Shown here: positions 15,757 to 25,146 of the stretch, in pieces | Layout: each line of letters begins with the position of its first letter | Numbering within the stretch: position 1 is the first letter of the stretch | Assembly: GCA_934444765.1 (NCBI GenBank) | Contig: CAKSDC010000018.1 | Coordinates: forward strand, 1-48,481 | Reading direction: 5' to 3' | Source of the DNA: an uncultured Oscillospiraceae bacterium | GTDB lineage: Bacteria > Bacillota > Clostridia > Oscillospirales > Ruminococcaceae | DNA length: 48,481 nucleotides | The notes under the pieces: generated by a model | The model's database searches: none | Told to the model about the DNA's origin: nothing | What the model saw: the letters and a program-made list of their open reading frames with translations, nothing else | Program-made: the position numbers and the translations under genes

Positions 15757-16230
15757 ATGAACATAAGACTAATAGTAGTGGGCAAGTTAAAGGAACAGTA
15801 TCTACGAGACGGTTGCAACGAATACATAAAGAGACTATCTAAGTACTGCAACCTAAAGATAGTAGAGTTAGATGAAGCCAAACTTCCCGAAAAAGCCTCT
15901 ACTAAAGAAATATCCTTAGCACTAAGTAACGAGGCTAAAAACATTCTAAAACACTGTGAAGGATACGTATACTCCATGTGTATTGAGGGAAGACAGATTA
16001 GCAGTCAAGAGCTTGCAACTCAAATAGAAACCATTACTACCAATGGAACGGGTACTATAACTTTTATAATAGGCAGTTCTTACGGTTTAGATAGTTCAGT
16101 AAAAGAACGTTCTAACTATAGGTTATCCATGTCGAAGATGACCTTTACGCATCAAATAGCAAGAATGCTACTATTAGAACAGATATACCGAGCCTTTCAG
16201 ATAAATACTAATGGAAAGTATCATAAATAA
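15757..16230 (+). CDS. rlmH: 23S rRNA (pseudouridine1915-N3)-methyltransferase
   Basis: SPOUT-class (trefoil knot) methyltransferase acting on helix 69 of 23S rRNA in the assembled ribosome. 157 residues, the usual length. Recognised by MNIRLIVVGKLKEQYL at the start, the SAM-binding TFIIGSSYGLDSSVK, and the C-terminal MTFTHQIARMLLLEQIYRAF followed by the family ending YHK. Starts behind AAAGGGG. It is often a lone housekeeping gene, and a terminator follows. Confidence 0.97.
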   Translation: MNIRLIVVGKLKEQYLRDGCNEYIKRLSKYCNLKIVELDEAKLPEKASTKEISLALSNEAKNILKHCEGYVYSMCIEGRQISSQELATQIETITTNGTGTITFIIGSSYGLDSSVKERSNYRLSMSKMTFTHQIARMLLLEQIYRAFQINTNGKYHK

Positions 16231-16262
16231 CAAAAACTTACATATAAGCAATACTATTAACG

Positions 16263-16298
16263 TTCCCTATACCCCAACGAAAAGGTAAGGGAATTTTT
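16263..16298 (+). terminator. Terminator after rlmH
   Basis: TTCCCT (16263-16268) pairs with AGGGAA (16288-16293), with inner TACC/GGTA, then five T. Confidence 0.85.
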
Positions 16299-16321
16299 GC
16301 TGAAATTAGTTAAAAAACATC

Positions 16322-16350
16322 TTGAAAAAGTACCAAAAGTATGATACAAT
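16322..16350 (+). promoter_or_regulatory. Promoter of cellobiose phosphorylase
   Basis: TTGAAA (16322-16327), 17-nt spacer, TACAAT (16345-16350) with extended -10 TGA. Confidence 0.75.
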
Positions 16351-16424
16351 TAATTTGCAAGTGTATAGTGTCTATATACAGACATATACCAAGTTGAAAA
16401 TTTAATTAAAGGAGCATTTTCCCA

Positions 16425-18881
16425 ATGAAAAAATTCGGTTACTTTGACGACGTAAACAAGGAATACGTTATCACTACACCACAAACTCCATATCCATGGA
16501 TTAACTATCTTGGCACACAAGACTTTTTCTCACTAATCTCAAACACTGCTGGTGGTTACCACTTCTACAAAGACGCACGTCTTAGAAGAATTACCCGTTA
16601 TCGTTACAACAACGTACCAGTAGATATGGGTGGTAGATACTTCTACATAAACGAAAACGGTACAGTATGGTCTCCAGGCTGGGCTCCAGTTAAGACTGAA
16701 CTTGATAGTTACGAATGCCGTCATGGTATGGGATACACTATCATTACTGGTAAAAAGAACGGTCTATCTGCAAGTGTAGAATTTTTCGTACCAAAGGACT
16801 ACAAGGGCGAAATCCAAAAGGTTACTTTAAAGAACGAAAGTTCCGAAAAGAAGTCTTTCAAACTATTCTCATTTATCGAATGGTGTCTATGGAACGCTCA
16901 AGACGACAGCACTAACTTCCAAAGAAACTTCAACACTGGTGAAGTAGAAGTAGAAGGTTCTACTCTATTCCACAAGACTGAATACAAGGAAAGAAGAAAC
17001 CACTTTGCATTCTATACTGTAAATAGTCCAATCGCTGGCTACGATGCAGATAGAGAAAGTTTTATGGGTCTATACAATGGTTTTGAAGCTCCTAAGGCAG
17101 TTATGGAAGGTAAGTCTACTAATACTGACGCTGACGGTTGGTCTCCAATAGCTTCCCACTCTTTAGACGTAACTCTTGAAGCTGGCGAAAGCAAAGACTA
17201 CATCTTTATCTTAGGCTACGTTGAAAACCCTGTAGAAGAAAAGTTCAATGCAGACGGCACTATGAATAAGTCCAGAGCTTACGCTATGATTGAACAGTTC
17301 AACACAGTAGAAAAGGTTGACAAGGCTTTTGAAGAAAACAAGAAGATGTGGGACGAACTACTATCTAAGTACACAGTAAATACTCCTGACGATAAGATGA
17401 ACAGAATGGTAAACATCTGGAACCAATATCAATGTATGGTTACATTTAATATGTCACGTTCTGCTTCTTACTTTGAAAGTGGTATCGGTAGAGGTATGGG
17501 CTTTAGAGATAGTAACCAAGACCTATTAGGCTTTGTACACCAAATCCCAGATAGAGCAAGAGAAAGAATTATCGACTTAGCTTCTACTCAGTTAGAAGAC
17601 GGCGGTTGCTATCACCAATACCAACCACTTACTAAGAAGGGTAATAACGAAATAGGTGGCGACTTCTCAGACGACCCACTATGGATGATACTATCTGTAG
17701 GTGCATACATCAAGGAAACTGGTGACTACGGTATACTAAACGAAATGGTTCCTTATGATAACGATGAAAGCAAGGCTCAAACCTTAATGCATCACTTAAA
17801 GAAGAGTTTCTACCACGTATGCGAAAACGTAGGACCTCACGGACTACCATTAGCTATGCGTGCTGACTGGAACGACTGTATCAACCTAAGTTGCTTCTCT
17901 TCCGAACCTGGTGAAAGTTTCCAAACTTCTACTTCTCCAAAGTATGGCGAAGACAAGTACAGTAAGATAGCTGAAAGTTTAATGGTAGCTGGTCTATTCA
18001 CTTATGCTGGTCCATCATACGTTGAACTATGTAAGCATACTGGCGATACTGCCGAAGCTGAAAAGGCACAAGCAGAAATCGACAAGATGAAAAAGAACAT
18101 TATGGATTACGGTTGGGACGGCGAATGGTTCTTACGTGCTTACGACGACTTTGGCAAGAAGATGGGTTCTCACGAATGTGAAGAAGGTAAGATATTCATT
18201 GAACCACAAGGCTTTATGGTTATGTCTGAAGTAGGTAAAGAACAAGGTGCTGATATTAAGGCTCTTGACAGTGTAGACAAGTACTTAAATAGCGAACACG
18301 GTTTAGTATTAAACAACCCTGCATTCACTAAGTACTATATCGAATACGGTGAAATTTCTACATACCCAGCAGGCTATAAGGAAAACGCAGGTATATTCTG
18401 TCACAATAACGCTTGGATTATCTGTGCTGAAGCCTATGCTGGTCGTGGAGATAAGGCTTTTGAATACTATTCAAAGATTGCTCCTGCATATCGTGAAGCT
18501 AAGTATTCCGAACTACACAGAACTGAACCTTACGTATACGCTCAAATGATAGCTGGTAAAGATGCTAAGCGTCACGGCGAAGCTAAGAACTCTTGGCTAA
18601 CTGGTACTGCCGCTTGGAACTTTGTAGCAGTATCTCAATACATTTTAGGTATCACTCCTGACTGGGACGGCTTAAAGGTTGACCCATCCATTCCTCACGA
18701 ATGGGACGGCTTTACTGCTACAAGACAATACCGTGGTGCTACTTACGATATTACAGTTAGCAACCCTGACCACGTATCTAAGGGTATCAAGTCTGTTACT
18801 GTAGACGGCGAGGCTATCGAAGGTAACGTACTACCTACTTTTGCAGAAGGTACTCATAAGGTAGAAGTAGTAATGGGCTAA
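16425..18881 (+). CDS. Cellobiose phosphorylase (GH94)
   Basis: Inverting phosphorylase converting cellobiose + phosphate to glucose 1-phosphate + glucose in the cytoplasm, which saves ATP for a cellulose user. 818 residues, no signal peptide. The N-terminal beta-sandwich (about 1-290) begins FGYFDDVNKEYVITTPQTP. The (alpha/alpha)6 barrel contains GRGMGFRDSNQDLLG and the catalytic acid Asp in AMRADWNDCINLSC. The C-terminal beta domain holds FTATRQYRGATYDITVSN. The pattern fits cellobiose rather than cellodextrin or chitobiose phosphorylase. Ile is mainly ATC/ATT here, unlike its neighbours, suggesting high expression. Own promoter and a terminator after the stop. Confidence 0.95.
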   Translation: MKKFGYFDDVNKEYVITTPQTPYPWINYLGTQDFFSLISNTAGGYHFYKDARLRRITRYRYNNVPVDMGGRYFYINENGTVWSPGWAPVKTELDSYECRHGMGYTIITGKKNGLSASVEFFVPKDYKGEIQKVTLKNESSEKKSFKLFSFIEWCLWNAQDDSTNFQRNFNTGEVEVEGSTLFHKTEYKERRNHFAFYTVNSPIAGYDADRESFMGLYNGFEAPKAVMEGKSTNTDADGWSPIASHSLDVTLEAGESKDYIFILGYVENPVEEKFNADGTMNKSRAYAMIEQFNTVEKVDKAFEENKKMWDELLSKYTVNTPDDKMNRMVNIWNQYQCMVTFNMSRSASYFESGIGRGMGFRDSNQDLLGFVHQIPDRARERIIDLASTQLEDGGCYHQYQPLTKKGNNEIGGDFSDDPLWMILSVGAYIKETGDYGILNEMVPYDNDESKAQTLMHHLKKSFYHVCENVGPHGLPLAMRADWNDCINLSCFSSEPGESFQTSTSPKYGEDKYSKIAESLMVAGLFTYAGPSYVELCKHTGDTAEAEKAQAEIDKMKKNIMDYGWDGEWFLRAYDDFGKKMGSHECEEGKIFIEPQGFMVMSEVGKEQGADIKALDSVDKYLNSEHGLVLNNPAFTKYYIEYGEISTYPAGYKENAGIFCHNNAWIICAEAYAGRGDKAFEYYSKIAPAYREAKYSELHRTEPYVYAQMIAGKDAKRHGEAKNSWLTGTAAWNFVAVSQYILGITPDWDGLKVDPSIPHEWDGFTATRQYRGATYDITVSNPDHVSKGIKSVTVDGEAIEGNVLPTFAEGTHKVEVVMG

Positions 18882-18916
18882 TAGCTTATACTAAACGTTA
18901 AAGATTAAGTATATAG

Positions 18917-18943
18917 GTCGGTGCAGAGATACTCTGTACCGAC
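18917..18943 (+). terminator. Terminator after cellobiose phosphorylase
   Basis: A 12-bp stem, GTCGGTGCAGAG (18917-18928) with CTCTGTACCGAC (18932-18943), one G-U pair, 3-nt loop, then a T-rich tail. Confidence 0.8.
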
Positions 18944-18954
18944 TTACTGTTTTC

Positions 18955-18983
18955 TTGACAGTGCTATAAAAAAAGAATATAAT
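18955..18983 (+). promoter_or_regulatory. Promoter with perfect consensus
   Basis: TTGACA (18955-18960), 17-nt spacer, TATAAT (18978-18983), driving the unrecognised gene at 19021. Confidence 0.8.
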
Positions 18984-19020
18984 AGTATTACACTATATCA
19001 GAAAGGAACTAAGTTATAGC

Positions 19021-19980
19021 ATGACTAAGATAAAATTTCATATTCCAGACTTTGTTAGGCACATGAAACTAAACCTAATATTAGCTGATACTCTTAGATT
19101 ACACCCCGAATACTTTTACGACGGCGTAACCATAGGTTCAGTATATGGAACGTTTCCAACTTCCATGTGGAACGGTGGTAGACTATTCTGTGGCACTATA
19201 GACCCTCGTATGATAGACTACATACTAAAGCAGTTTAATTCAAGAGGTATTCCATGTAGATATACTTTTAGTAATCCGTACATTACCGAAGATAGCCAAC
19301 TTAAAGATGAGTTTTGCAATCACTGTTTAAGAGTAGCACATAATGGACTAAACGAAGCTATAGTAGTAACTCCTCAGTTAGAGGCTTACATAAGAAGTCA
19401 CTACCCAAAGTATCCACTAATAAGTTCTACTTGCAAGCAGATAGAAGACATTTCCGCAGTAGTAGAAGAACTAAACAAAGACTACGCATACGTAGTATTA
19501 GACTACAATTGGAATAACCACTATCAAGTATTAGAAACTCTACCACACAAGGAAAAGTGTGAACTATTAATAAATGCGTGTTGTACTCCTAACTGTGCCA
19601 GAAGAAAAGACCACTATTCCACTATAGGCAAACAACAGATACAACTTGCACAACACTTCAAGTACTCCCCTAACCAACCTATTACTAACTTTAAAGACTT
19701 TACCTGTCCGCAAATGGCATTAGAGTTCTACCAAACCACTAAACTATCCATACATATCAAGCCAGAAGATATATACAATAAATACGTACCTATGGGATTT
19801 GTCAACTTTAAAATAGAGGGCAGACAACTCTCAGACGTAGCCGTATTAGAAAGCTATATGTACTACATGGTAAAGCCTGAATATCGTGACGAAGTTAGAC
19901 TTCATATACTACTATTGCTATACGGTCAACCAGGTTCAGGTAATGGAAATACTAAGACTAAAATGCTAAATAGAGCGTAA
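19021..19980 (+). CDS. Conserved-looking protein of unknown function, possibly U32-peptidase-like
   Basis: 319 residues, soluble, no signal peptide. I do not recognise it firmly. It reads like a TIM-barrel protein: alternating strands and helices, with GVTIGSVYGTFPTSMWNGGR, then AIVVTPQLEAYIRSHYP, then YVVLDYNWN and LLINACCTPNCARRKDHY. The Cys-Cys-x3-Cys-x2-Arg-x2-His pattern and the later DFTCPQM recall the iron-sulfur cysteines of U32 peptidase/hydroxylase families, but this is weak. The end turns Gly/Ser/Asn-rich. The start follows AAAGGAA and a perfect promoter, so it is a real, separately expressed gene between cellobiose phosphorylase and the metG T-box. Confidence 0.6.
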   Translation: MTKIKFHIPDFVRHMKLNLILADTLRLHPEYFYDGVTIGSVYGTFPTSMWNGGRLFCGTIDPRMIDYILKQFNSRGIPCRYTFSNPYITEDSQLKDEFCNHCLRVAHNGLNEAIVVTPQLEAYIRSHYPKYPLISSTCKQIEDISAVVEELNKDYAYVVLDYNWNNHYQVLETLPHKEKCELLINACCTPNCARRKDHYSTIGKQQIQLAQHFKYSPNQPITNFKDFTCPQMALEFYQTTKLSIHIKPEDIYNKYVPMGFVNFKIEGRQLSDVAVLESYMYYMVKPEYRDEVRLHILLLLYGQPGSGNGNTKTKMLNRA

Positions 19981-19998
19981 CATACACCAAAAAACTCC

Positions 19999-20027
19999 TT
20001 GACAAACTGGCACAAATATAGTACTAT
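19999..20027 (+). promoter_or_regulatory. Promoter of the metG T-box leader
   Basis: TTGACA (19999-20004), 17-nt spacer, TACTAT (20022-20027). Confidence 0.7.
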
Positions 20028-20047
20028 TAATAGTGGATATATCATAA

Positions 20048-20325
20048 AGGCTTTGACGGAAAGAGTAAAGACTACAATACGTATTACAGAGAGTTTCGGT
20101 AGCTGAAAAGAAACATACTAAATCGTCTTGAACATGGTTCTTGAGCCTCAACTTCGATATGTAGAGGTTGACGGGATAACGCCCGTTACAGCGTAAGAGT
20201 ATTAACTCTTAGTACTCATTAAGGGACTATCTGTGAAGGTAGTCTAAAGTTAAGGTGGTAACACGAAAGTTTTTAGTAGACTATCGTCCTTATTCTGCAA
20301 CGGTCGGAATATGGACGTTTTTTTT
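20048..20325 (+). ncRNA. Met-specific T-box riboswitch
   Basis: tRNA-sensing leader of metG. The base of stem I is AGGCT (20048-20052) with AGCCT (20144-20148). The distal loop region has AGAGAG and the GGTAGCTGAA block (about 20088-20108). The specifier codon is ATG at 20134-20136, matching the gene downstream. The T-box sequence AAGGTGGTAACACG is at 20252-20265. The terminator pairs CGTCC (20285-20289) and TATTC with GAATA and GGACG (20313-20317), then eight T. Uncharged tRNA-Met would stabilise the antiterminator and allow metG expression. Confidence 0.95.
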
Positions 20326-20342
20326 AAATGGAGGTATTTTAA

Positions 20343-22274
20343 ATGAACAGAGGAAAGTATTATATTACTACCGCAATAGCATACACTTCAAGAAAGCCAC
20401 ACATAGGCAATAGCTACGAAATAGTCTTAACCGACGCTATAGCAAGATACAAAAGACTATTAGGCTACGACGTATATATGCTTACAGGTACTGATGAACA
20501 CGGTCAAAAGATTGAAGAATACGCCGAAAAAGCTGGTGTATCCCCTAAAGAGTATGTAGATAAGGTATCAGGAGAGATTAGAACTATCTGTGATACTTTA
20601 AATACTACCTATAATAAGTTTATCCGTACTACAGACGACTATCACGAAAAGGTAGTACAGAAGATATTCAAAAAGTTATACAATCAAGGCGATATCTACA
20701 AAAGCGAATATGAAGGCTGGTACTGTACTCCTTGTGAAAGTTTTTGGACTGAAACTCAACTAAAAGACGGCAAGTGTCCTGACTGTGGCAGAGAAGTTAA
20801 AAAGACTAAAGAAGAAGCATACTTCTTTAAGATGAGCAAGTATCAAAAACAACTTGAAGAGTATATAGAAAATAATCCTAACTTTATATACCCTGAAAGT
20901 CGTAAAAAAGAAATGGTAAACAACTTTATCAAGCCAGGTATACAAGACTTATGCGTATCAAGAACTTCTTTTAAGTGGGGCATTCCTGTAGACTTTGACG
21001 ACAAGCACGTAATATACGTTTGGATAGACGCACTATCTAACTACATTACAGCGTTAGGCTATGACCCAGACGGTTCTTCCGAAACTTACAAAAAGTATTG
21101 GCCAGCAGACGCACACATTATAGGTAAAGATATCCTACGTTTCCATACTATATATTGGCCTTGTATGTTAATGGCATTAGGTGAGCCTCTACCTAAACAA
21201 GTATTCGGACACCCATGGTTACTATTTGGTACAGATAAGATGTCAAAGTCTAAGGGTAACGTAATCTATGCCGACGACTTAGTAAACCTATTAGGTGTAG
21301 ACCCTGTTAGATACTATCTACTATCCGAAATGCCATACGCACAAGACGGTTCTATAACGTATGAAACTATTATAGAACGTTACAACTCCGACTTAGCTAA
21401 CACTCTTGGTAACTTAGTAAAGCGTACTATAGATATGACTACTAAGTACTTCAACGGTGAGATACTCCCACCTGTAGAACCTTCGGAATTAGACGAAGAC
21501 TTAAAGTCTACCGCTTTAAATACAGTATCTAAAGTAGATAAGCTAATGGACACCTTTAGAGTATCCGACGCTTTAAACGAAATTCTAAACCTTGCAAGAA
21601 GAAGTAACAAGTATATCGACGAAACTACTCCTTGGGTACTTGCTAAGTCAGAAGAAAACCGTTCAAGATTAGCTACTGTACTATACAATCTATTAGAGAG
21701 TATCAGATACATTGCTATACTAATACAACCTTTCATGCCAGACACTTCTAAGGCTATATTGGAACAGTTAAACACTAACGTTACAGACTATGATAGCCTT
21801 GAAAACTTCGGCGGACTACAAGTAGGCGGTAGTGTAAATAAGTCTGTAACACTATTCCAACGTATAGACGCTGAAAAGATGCTATCCGAAATAGAAGAAA
21901 AGGCTAACGAAAGTGTAGAAACTCCTAAACAAGAGATAGTACTCCAACCTGAAATTACTATCGACGACTTCGCAAAGATAGAACTCCGTTGTGGTAAGAT
22001 AGTATCCGCTGAAAAGGTTAAAAAGTCCAAAAAGTTACTATGCTTCCAAATAGACGACGGTATGGGTGGTAGACAGATAGTCTCTGGTATAGCTCAATGG
22101 TACAAACCTGAAGACTTAGTAGGTAAAAAGGTTCAAGTAGTAGCAAACCTAAAGCCAGTCAAACTATGTGGTGTAGAAAGTAACGGTATGCTATGTTGTG
22201 CTGAAATGCCAGACGGTTCTGCTAAACTACTATTCTTAGACGATAACATTCCATGTGGTGCTAAGATTAGATAG
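20343..22274 (+). CDS. metG: Methionyl-tRNA synthetase
   Basis: Class I synthetase charging tRNA-Met, 643 residues. The HIGH-type motif is PHIGNSYE. The zinc knuckle is CTPCESFW and CPDCGREV (two CxxC). The KMSKS loop is intact (DKMSKSKGNVI). A helical anticodon-binding domain follows (about 380-520). The C-terminal 100 residues are the dimerising tRNA-binding OB domain (DFAKIELRCGKIVSAEKVKK to NIPCGAKIR). Starts behind GGAGG and is controlled by the T-box just upstream. Confidence 0.97.
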   Translation: MNRGKYYITTAIAYTSRKPHIGNSYEIVLTDAIARYKRLLGYDVYMLTGTDEHGQKIEEYAEKAGVSPKEYVDKVSGEIRTICDTLNTTYNKFIRTTDDYHEKVVQKIFKKLYNQGDIYKSEYEGWYCTPCESFWTETQLKDGKCPDCGREVKKTKEEAYFFKMSKYQKQLEEYIENNPNFIYPESRKKEMVNNFIKPGIQDLCVSRTSFKWGIPVDFDDKHVIYVWIDALSNYITALGYDPDGSSETYKKYWPADAHIIGKDILRFHTIYWPCMLMALGEPLPKQVFGHPWLLFGTDKMSKSKGNVIYADDLVNLLGVDPVRYYLLSEMPYAQDGSITYETIIERYNSDLANTLGNLVKRTIDMTTKYFNGEILPPVEPSELDEDLKSTALNTVSKVDKLMDTFRVSDALNEILNLARRSNKYIDETTPWVLAKSEENRSRLATVLYNLLESIRYIAILIQPFMPDTSKAILEQLNTNVTDYDSLENFGGLQVGGSVNKSVTLFQRIDAEKMLSEIEEKANESVETPKQEIVLQPEITIDDFAKIELRCGKIVSAEKVKKSKKLLCFQIDDGMGGRQIVSGIAQWYKPEDLVGKKVQVVANLKPVKLCGVESNGMLCCAEMPDGSAKLLFLDDNIPCGAKIR

Positions 22275-22302
22275 TCTAAAAGATAGACAGTATAAATACA
22301 CT

Positions 22303-22332
22303 GTGGCTACTCTTAACTAAAAGAGTAGCCAC
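22303..22332. terminator. Hairpin between convergent metG and rnr
   Basis: A perfect 12-bp stem, GTGGCTACTCTT with AAGAGTAGCCAC and a 6-nt loop. T-tracts are poor on both sides. It probably ends metG and rnr from both directions. Confidence 0.75.
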
Positions 22333-22361
22333 TATTAATATATTAAGTCTTGTTTAGTGTA

Positions 22362-24524
22362 TTAGCCGACTACTTCAAAGTCCACGTTACCACCATTAAC
22401 GTCTACTTTAACACAAGATACTCTAACCTTGTCGCCTACCTGATAACACTTTTTTCCGAAAGTTCCAATAATACTGAACATACCGTCGCTTTCGTACTCA
22501 TCGTCTAATAGAGTGTTTATGTGTACTAAACCTTCTACAGTGTTAGGAAGTTCAACATAGAAGCCAAAATCGGTAACTCCGCTGATAGTACCTTCAAACT
22601 CTTCACCTACATGAGCCTTCATATATTCAGCCTTGTAACAGTCTTCACAAGAGCGTTCGACGTTCATAGCCACTAACTCTCTTTCGGAAGACTTTTCGGA
22701 AGCGGTCTGTACAAAAGAGTCGTAACGTTTAGTAATGTACTTTTGGTCGTAACCTGCTACTACATCGGAGAGTATTCTGTGAATAGCTAAGTCAGGATAT
22801 CTTCTAATAGGGGAAGTAAAATGAGAATAGTCTTTTAGAGCCAAACCAAAGTGTCCGATAGGGTGTCTATCGTACTTAGCCTTAGCCATAGAACGTAACA
22901 CTAATACGTTTACTAACTCATACTTATTAGTACCCTTAGCATTGTTAAGAATATCGGACATAATAGAAGGTTTAATTTCGGAGAAGTTAGGATATTGAAC
23001 GTTCAACTTTAATAGACACTGTTCTAAGCGTTCAATCTTTTCCTCTGGTGGCATTTCGTGAACACGATATACAAAAGGAATGTTCATAGTTCTGCCGAGA
23101 TGTGCAGCGGACTGATTAGCTAATATCATAAACTCTTCTATAATCATTTCAGCCTTGCCACGAGTACGAGGGGTAACGTCGACGCATACGTCTTCATCGC
23201 TGATTATAAGTTTAGTTTCAGGAGTATCTATTTCAGGACAGCCTCTTTTTTTACGATTACTAATTAGAATATCGGCTAATTCGTTCATAATGGATATGTT
23301 GCTGTATACTTCCTTGTACTTTTCTTTAATTTCGGGAGTATCAAAACCGTCTAATATAGAGTTCACCTCAGAATATACGCCTTTAACTCTTGAACGTATA
23401 ATACCCTTGTGGAATTTATACGTTAATAGTTCACCAGTATTAGAAACGTTCATAATGCATGAAAAAGATAGTCTATCTTCGTTAGGGTTCAAAGAACATA
23501 TTCCGTTAGAAAGTTCTTTAGGTAACATAGGGACTACTCTGTTAGCATAGTATACGCTTGTACCACGGTTAAGGGCTTCTTTATCCAATTCCGATAGAGG
23601 CTTAACATAGTGCGAAACGTCCGCAATGTGAACGCCTAATACATAGCCAAAATCGGTCTTAGAGATAGATATAGCATCGTCAAGGTCTTTAGAGTCTGCA
23701 CCGTCGATAGTGAATATAGGTAGACTTCTAAAGTCGGTTCTATTTTCGTACTCTTTAGGACTAATACCAGCGTGTTCTATATGTTTAGCTTCGTCTATTA
23801 CTGCATTAGGAAATTCGGTAGTAACGCCGTTATCTACTAATACTGCCATAGCACAAGATGAAGCCTTTTCGGAAGTACCAAAGTTATATACTATTCTAAC
23901 CACATGGTCGGAGTGCCTCTTACCACGGCTGACTATTTCCGCAAGAACCTTATCGCCGTCTTTGAATAGTACTCCATCACGTTTGGATATACGGATATAG
24001 TTTTTAGAAAAAGTATCGGATAAAAAGTAGTAGTCATCATCTTCAAATACTATCTTACCAGTAAGTTGAGAGTTATTCTCATTAATAATAGATACCACTT
24101 CACCTTCAGGTGAACCAGTACGAGAAGGTATATAGTTAGCAAGTACCACGTCACCAGGTAACGCACCCATTAGATACTTACCCGGTACGAAAATCTCTTC
24201 TTCGCAGTCGTTACGCTTAATAAATCCGAACGTTTTATTAATCCTTTTAACGGTACAAGCAAAGCAACCCATTTTAGCGGTAAGAGTAATACCTTTCTTC
24301 TTATCCATAATTAAGCCGTCGCTTAGTAGTTCTTCTAATGCGGTATAGAACTTATCCTTATCAACTTTTGATACCTTGCACTTATTAGCCAACTCTTTTT
24401 TAGGAATAGGTTTATTCTCTTTATTTAAGAATAGTAGTACCTTACTCTTAAAGCCTCTAATAGAAGATTTTTTGTTACTGTTTTTAGACTTATTCTTTTT
24501 AGTCTTATCTTTTTTATTTGCCAT
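22362..24524 (-). CDS. rnr: Ribonuclease R
   Basis: 3'-5' exoribonuclease of the RNase II/RNB superfamily, which degrades structured RNA. 720 residues. A Lys/Asn-rich N-terminus (first 22) is followed by a winged-helix domain, two cold-shock OB domains, and the RNB catalytic core with the metal-binding Asp cluster in IDGADSKDLDDAISI. HFTSPIRRYPDLAIHR is typical of the family. The C-terminal S1 domain has FEGTISGVTDFGFYVELPNT and the last strand VDFEVVG. The Lys-rich C-terminal tail of many RNase R proteins is missing here, while the basic tract is at the N-terminus. Confidence 0.95.
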   Translation of the reverse strand: MANKKDKTKKNKSKNSNKKSSIRGFKSKVLLFLNKENKPIPKKELANKCKVSKVDKDKFYTALEELLSDGLIMDKKKGITLTAKMGCFACTVKRINKTFGFIKRNDCEEEIFVPGKYLMGALPGDVVLANYIPSRTGSPEGEVVSIINENNSQLTGKIVFEDDDYYFLSDTFSKNYIRISKRDGVLFKDGDKVLAEIVSRGKRHSDHVVRIVYNFGTSEKASSCAMAVLVDNGVTTEFPNAVIDEAKHIEHAGISPKEYENRTDFRSLPIFTIDGADSKDLDDAISISKTDFGYVLGVHIADVSHYVKPLSELDKEALNRGTSVYYANRVVPMLPKELSNGICSLNPNEDRLSFSCIMNVSNTGELLTYKFHKGIIRSRVKGVYSEVNSILDGFDTPEIKEKYKEVYSNISIMNELADILISNRKKRGCPEIDTPETKLIISDEDVCVDVTPRTRGKAEMIIEEFMILANQSAAHLGRTMNIPFVYRVHEMPPEEKIERLEQCLLKLNVQYPNFSEIKPSIMSDILNNAKGTNKYELVNVLVLRSMAKAKYDRHPIGHFGLALKDYSHFTSPIRRYPDLAIHRILSDVVAGYDQKYITKRYDSFVQTASEKSSERELVAMNVERSCEDCYKAEYMKAHVGEEFEGTISGVTDFGFYVELPNTVEGLVHINTLLDDEYESDGMFSIIGTFGKKCYQVGDKVRVSCVKVDVNGGNVDFEVVG

Positions 24525-24674
24525 AGTGTACCTAATCCTTTCTTGCCATGTAGACTATATAGTGTACCTACTGCACCATATAGCATTTAAAGATATACTG
24601 TGTTATGTATATAGTATACCATAGATAGAATATTTATACTATCAATAGACAGTAAAAAGTATCTTAAATCTATG

Positions 24675-24718
24675 AAAAAAACAACGGAAGCGTACTTTTA
24701 ACATTACTACTTCCGTTG
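24675..24718 (-). terminator. Terminator of spoVS
   Basis: On the minus strand CAACGGAAG (24710-24718) pairs with CTTCCGTTG (24682-24690), 19-nt loop, then a run of T. Confidence 0.85.
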
Positions 24719-24756
24719 AAACTCTTATTTTTTAAATACCGTATAATTAAGAGATA

Positions 24757-25017
24757 CTATCTTTGTTCACATATTAACTTAATAGCAGTTCTCTCTTCAC
24801 CATCAATAGTGATGTTTGTAAATGCTGGAATGCAAATAAGGTTTACACCTATAGGTGCAAGATATCCTCTTGCTATAGCTATAGCCTTAACTGCTTGGTT
24901 AGCAGCACCAGCACCAACTGCTTGAACTTCAACGGCTTCCTTTTCTCTAATAACACCAGCAATAGCACCTGCTACAGAGTTTGGTGTTGAATGTGATGAA
25001 ACTTTTAAAATTTCCAT
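24757..25017 (-). CDS. spoVS: Stage V sporulation protein S family (SpoVS)
   Basis: Small Alba-fold-like protein of 86 residues. It is highly conserved: MEILKVSSHSTPNSVAGAIA, then VEVQAVGAGAANQAVKAIAI, then ICIPAFTNITIDGEERTAIK. In Bacillus it affects septation and spore coat assembly; it also occurs in bacteria that do not sporulate. The start at 25017 is set by GGGAGG 10 nt upstream; a longer reading to 25074 has no such site. It neighbours ymdB, as in Bacillus. Promoter at 25079-25107. Confidence 0.96.
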   Translation of the reverse strand: MEILKVSSHSTPNSVAGAIAGVIREKEAVEVQAVGAGAANQAVKAIAIARGYLAPIGVNLICIPAFTNITIDGEERTAIKLICEQR

Positions 25018-25078
25018 TACTAAAAATCCTCCCAAGAATGTATTTGCTAAAAAAACTAAATAATAAGTTTGCAACTAT

Positions 25079-25107
25079 ATTATACAACATTTATTTTTAA
25101 AAATCAA
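25079..25107 (-). promoter_or_regulatory. Promoter of spoVS
   Basis: Minus strand TTGATT (25102-25107), 17-nt spacer, TATAAT (25079-25084). Confidence 0.75.
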
Positions 25108-25146
25108 GAGGTTTTATCAAGTAATTTTAAACGATAGGTATATCTA

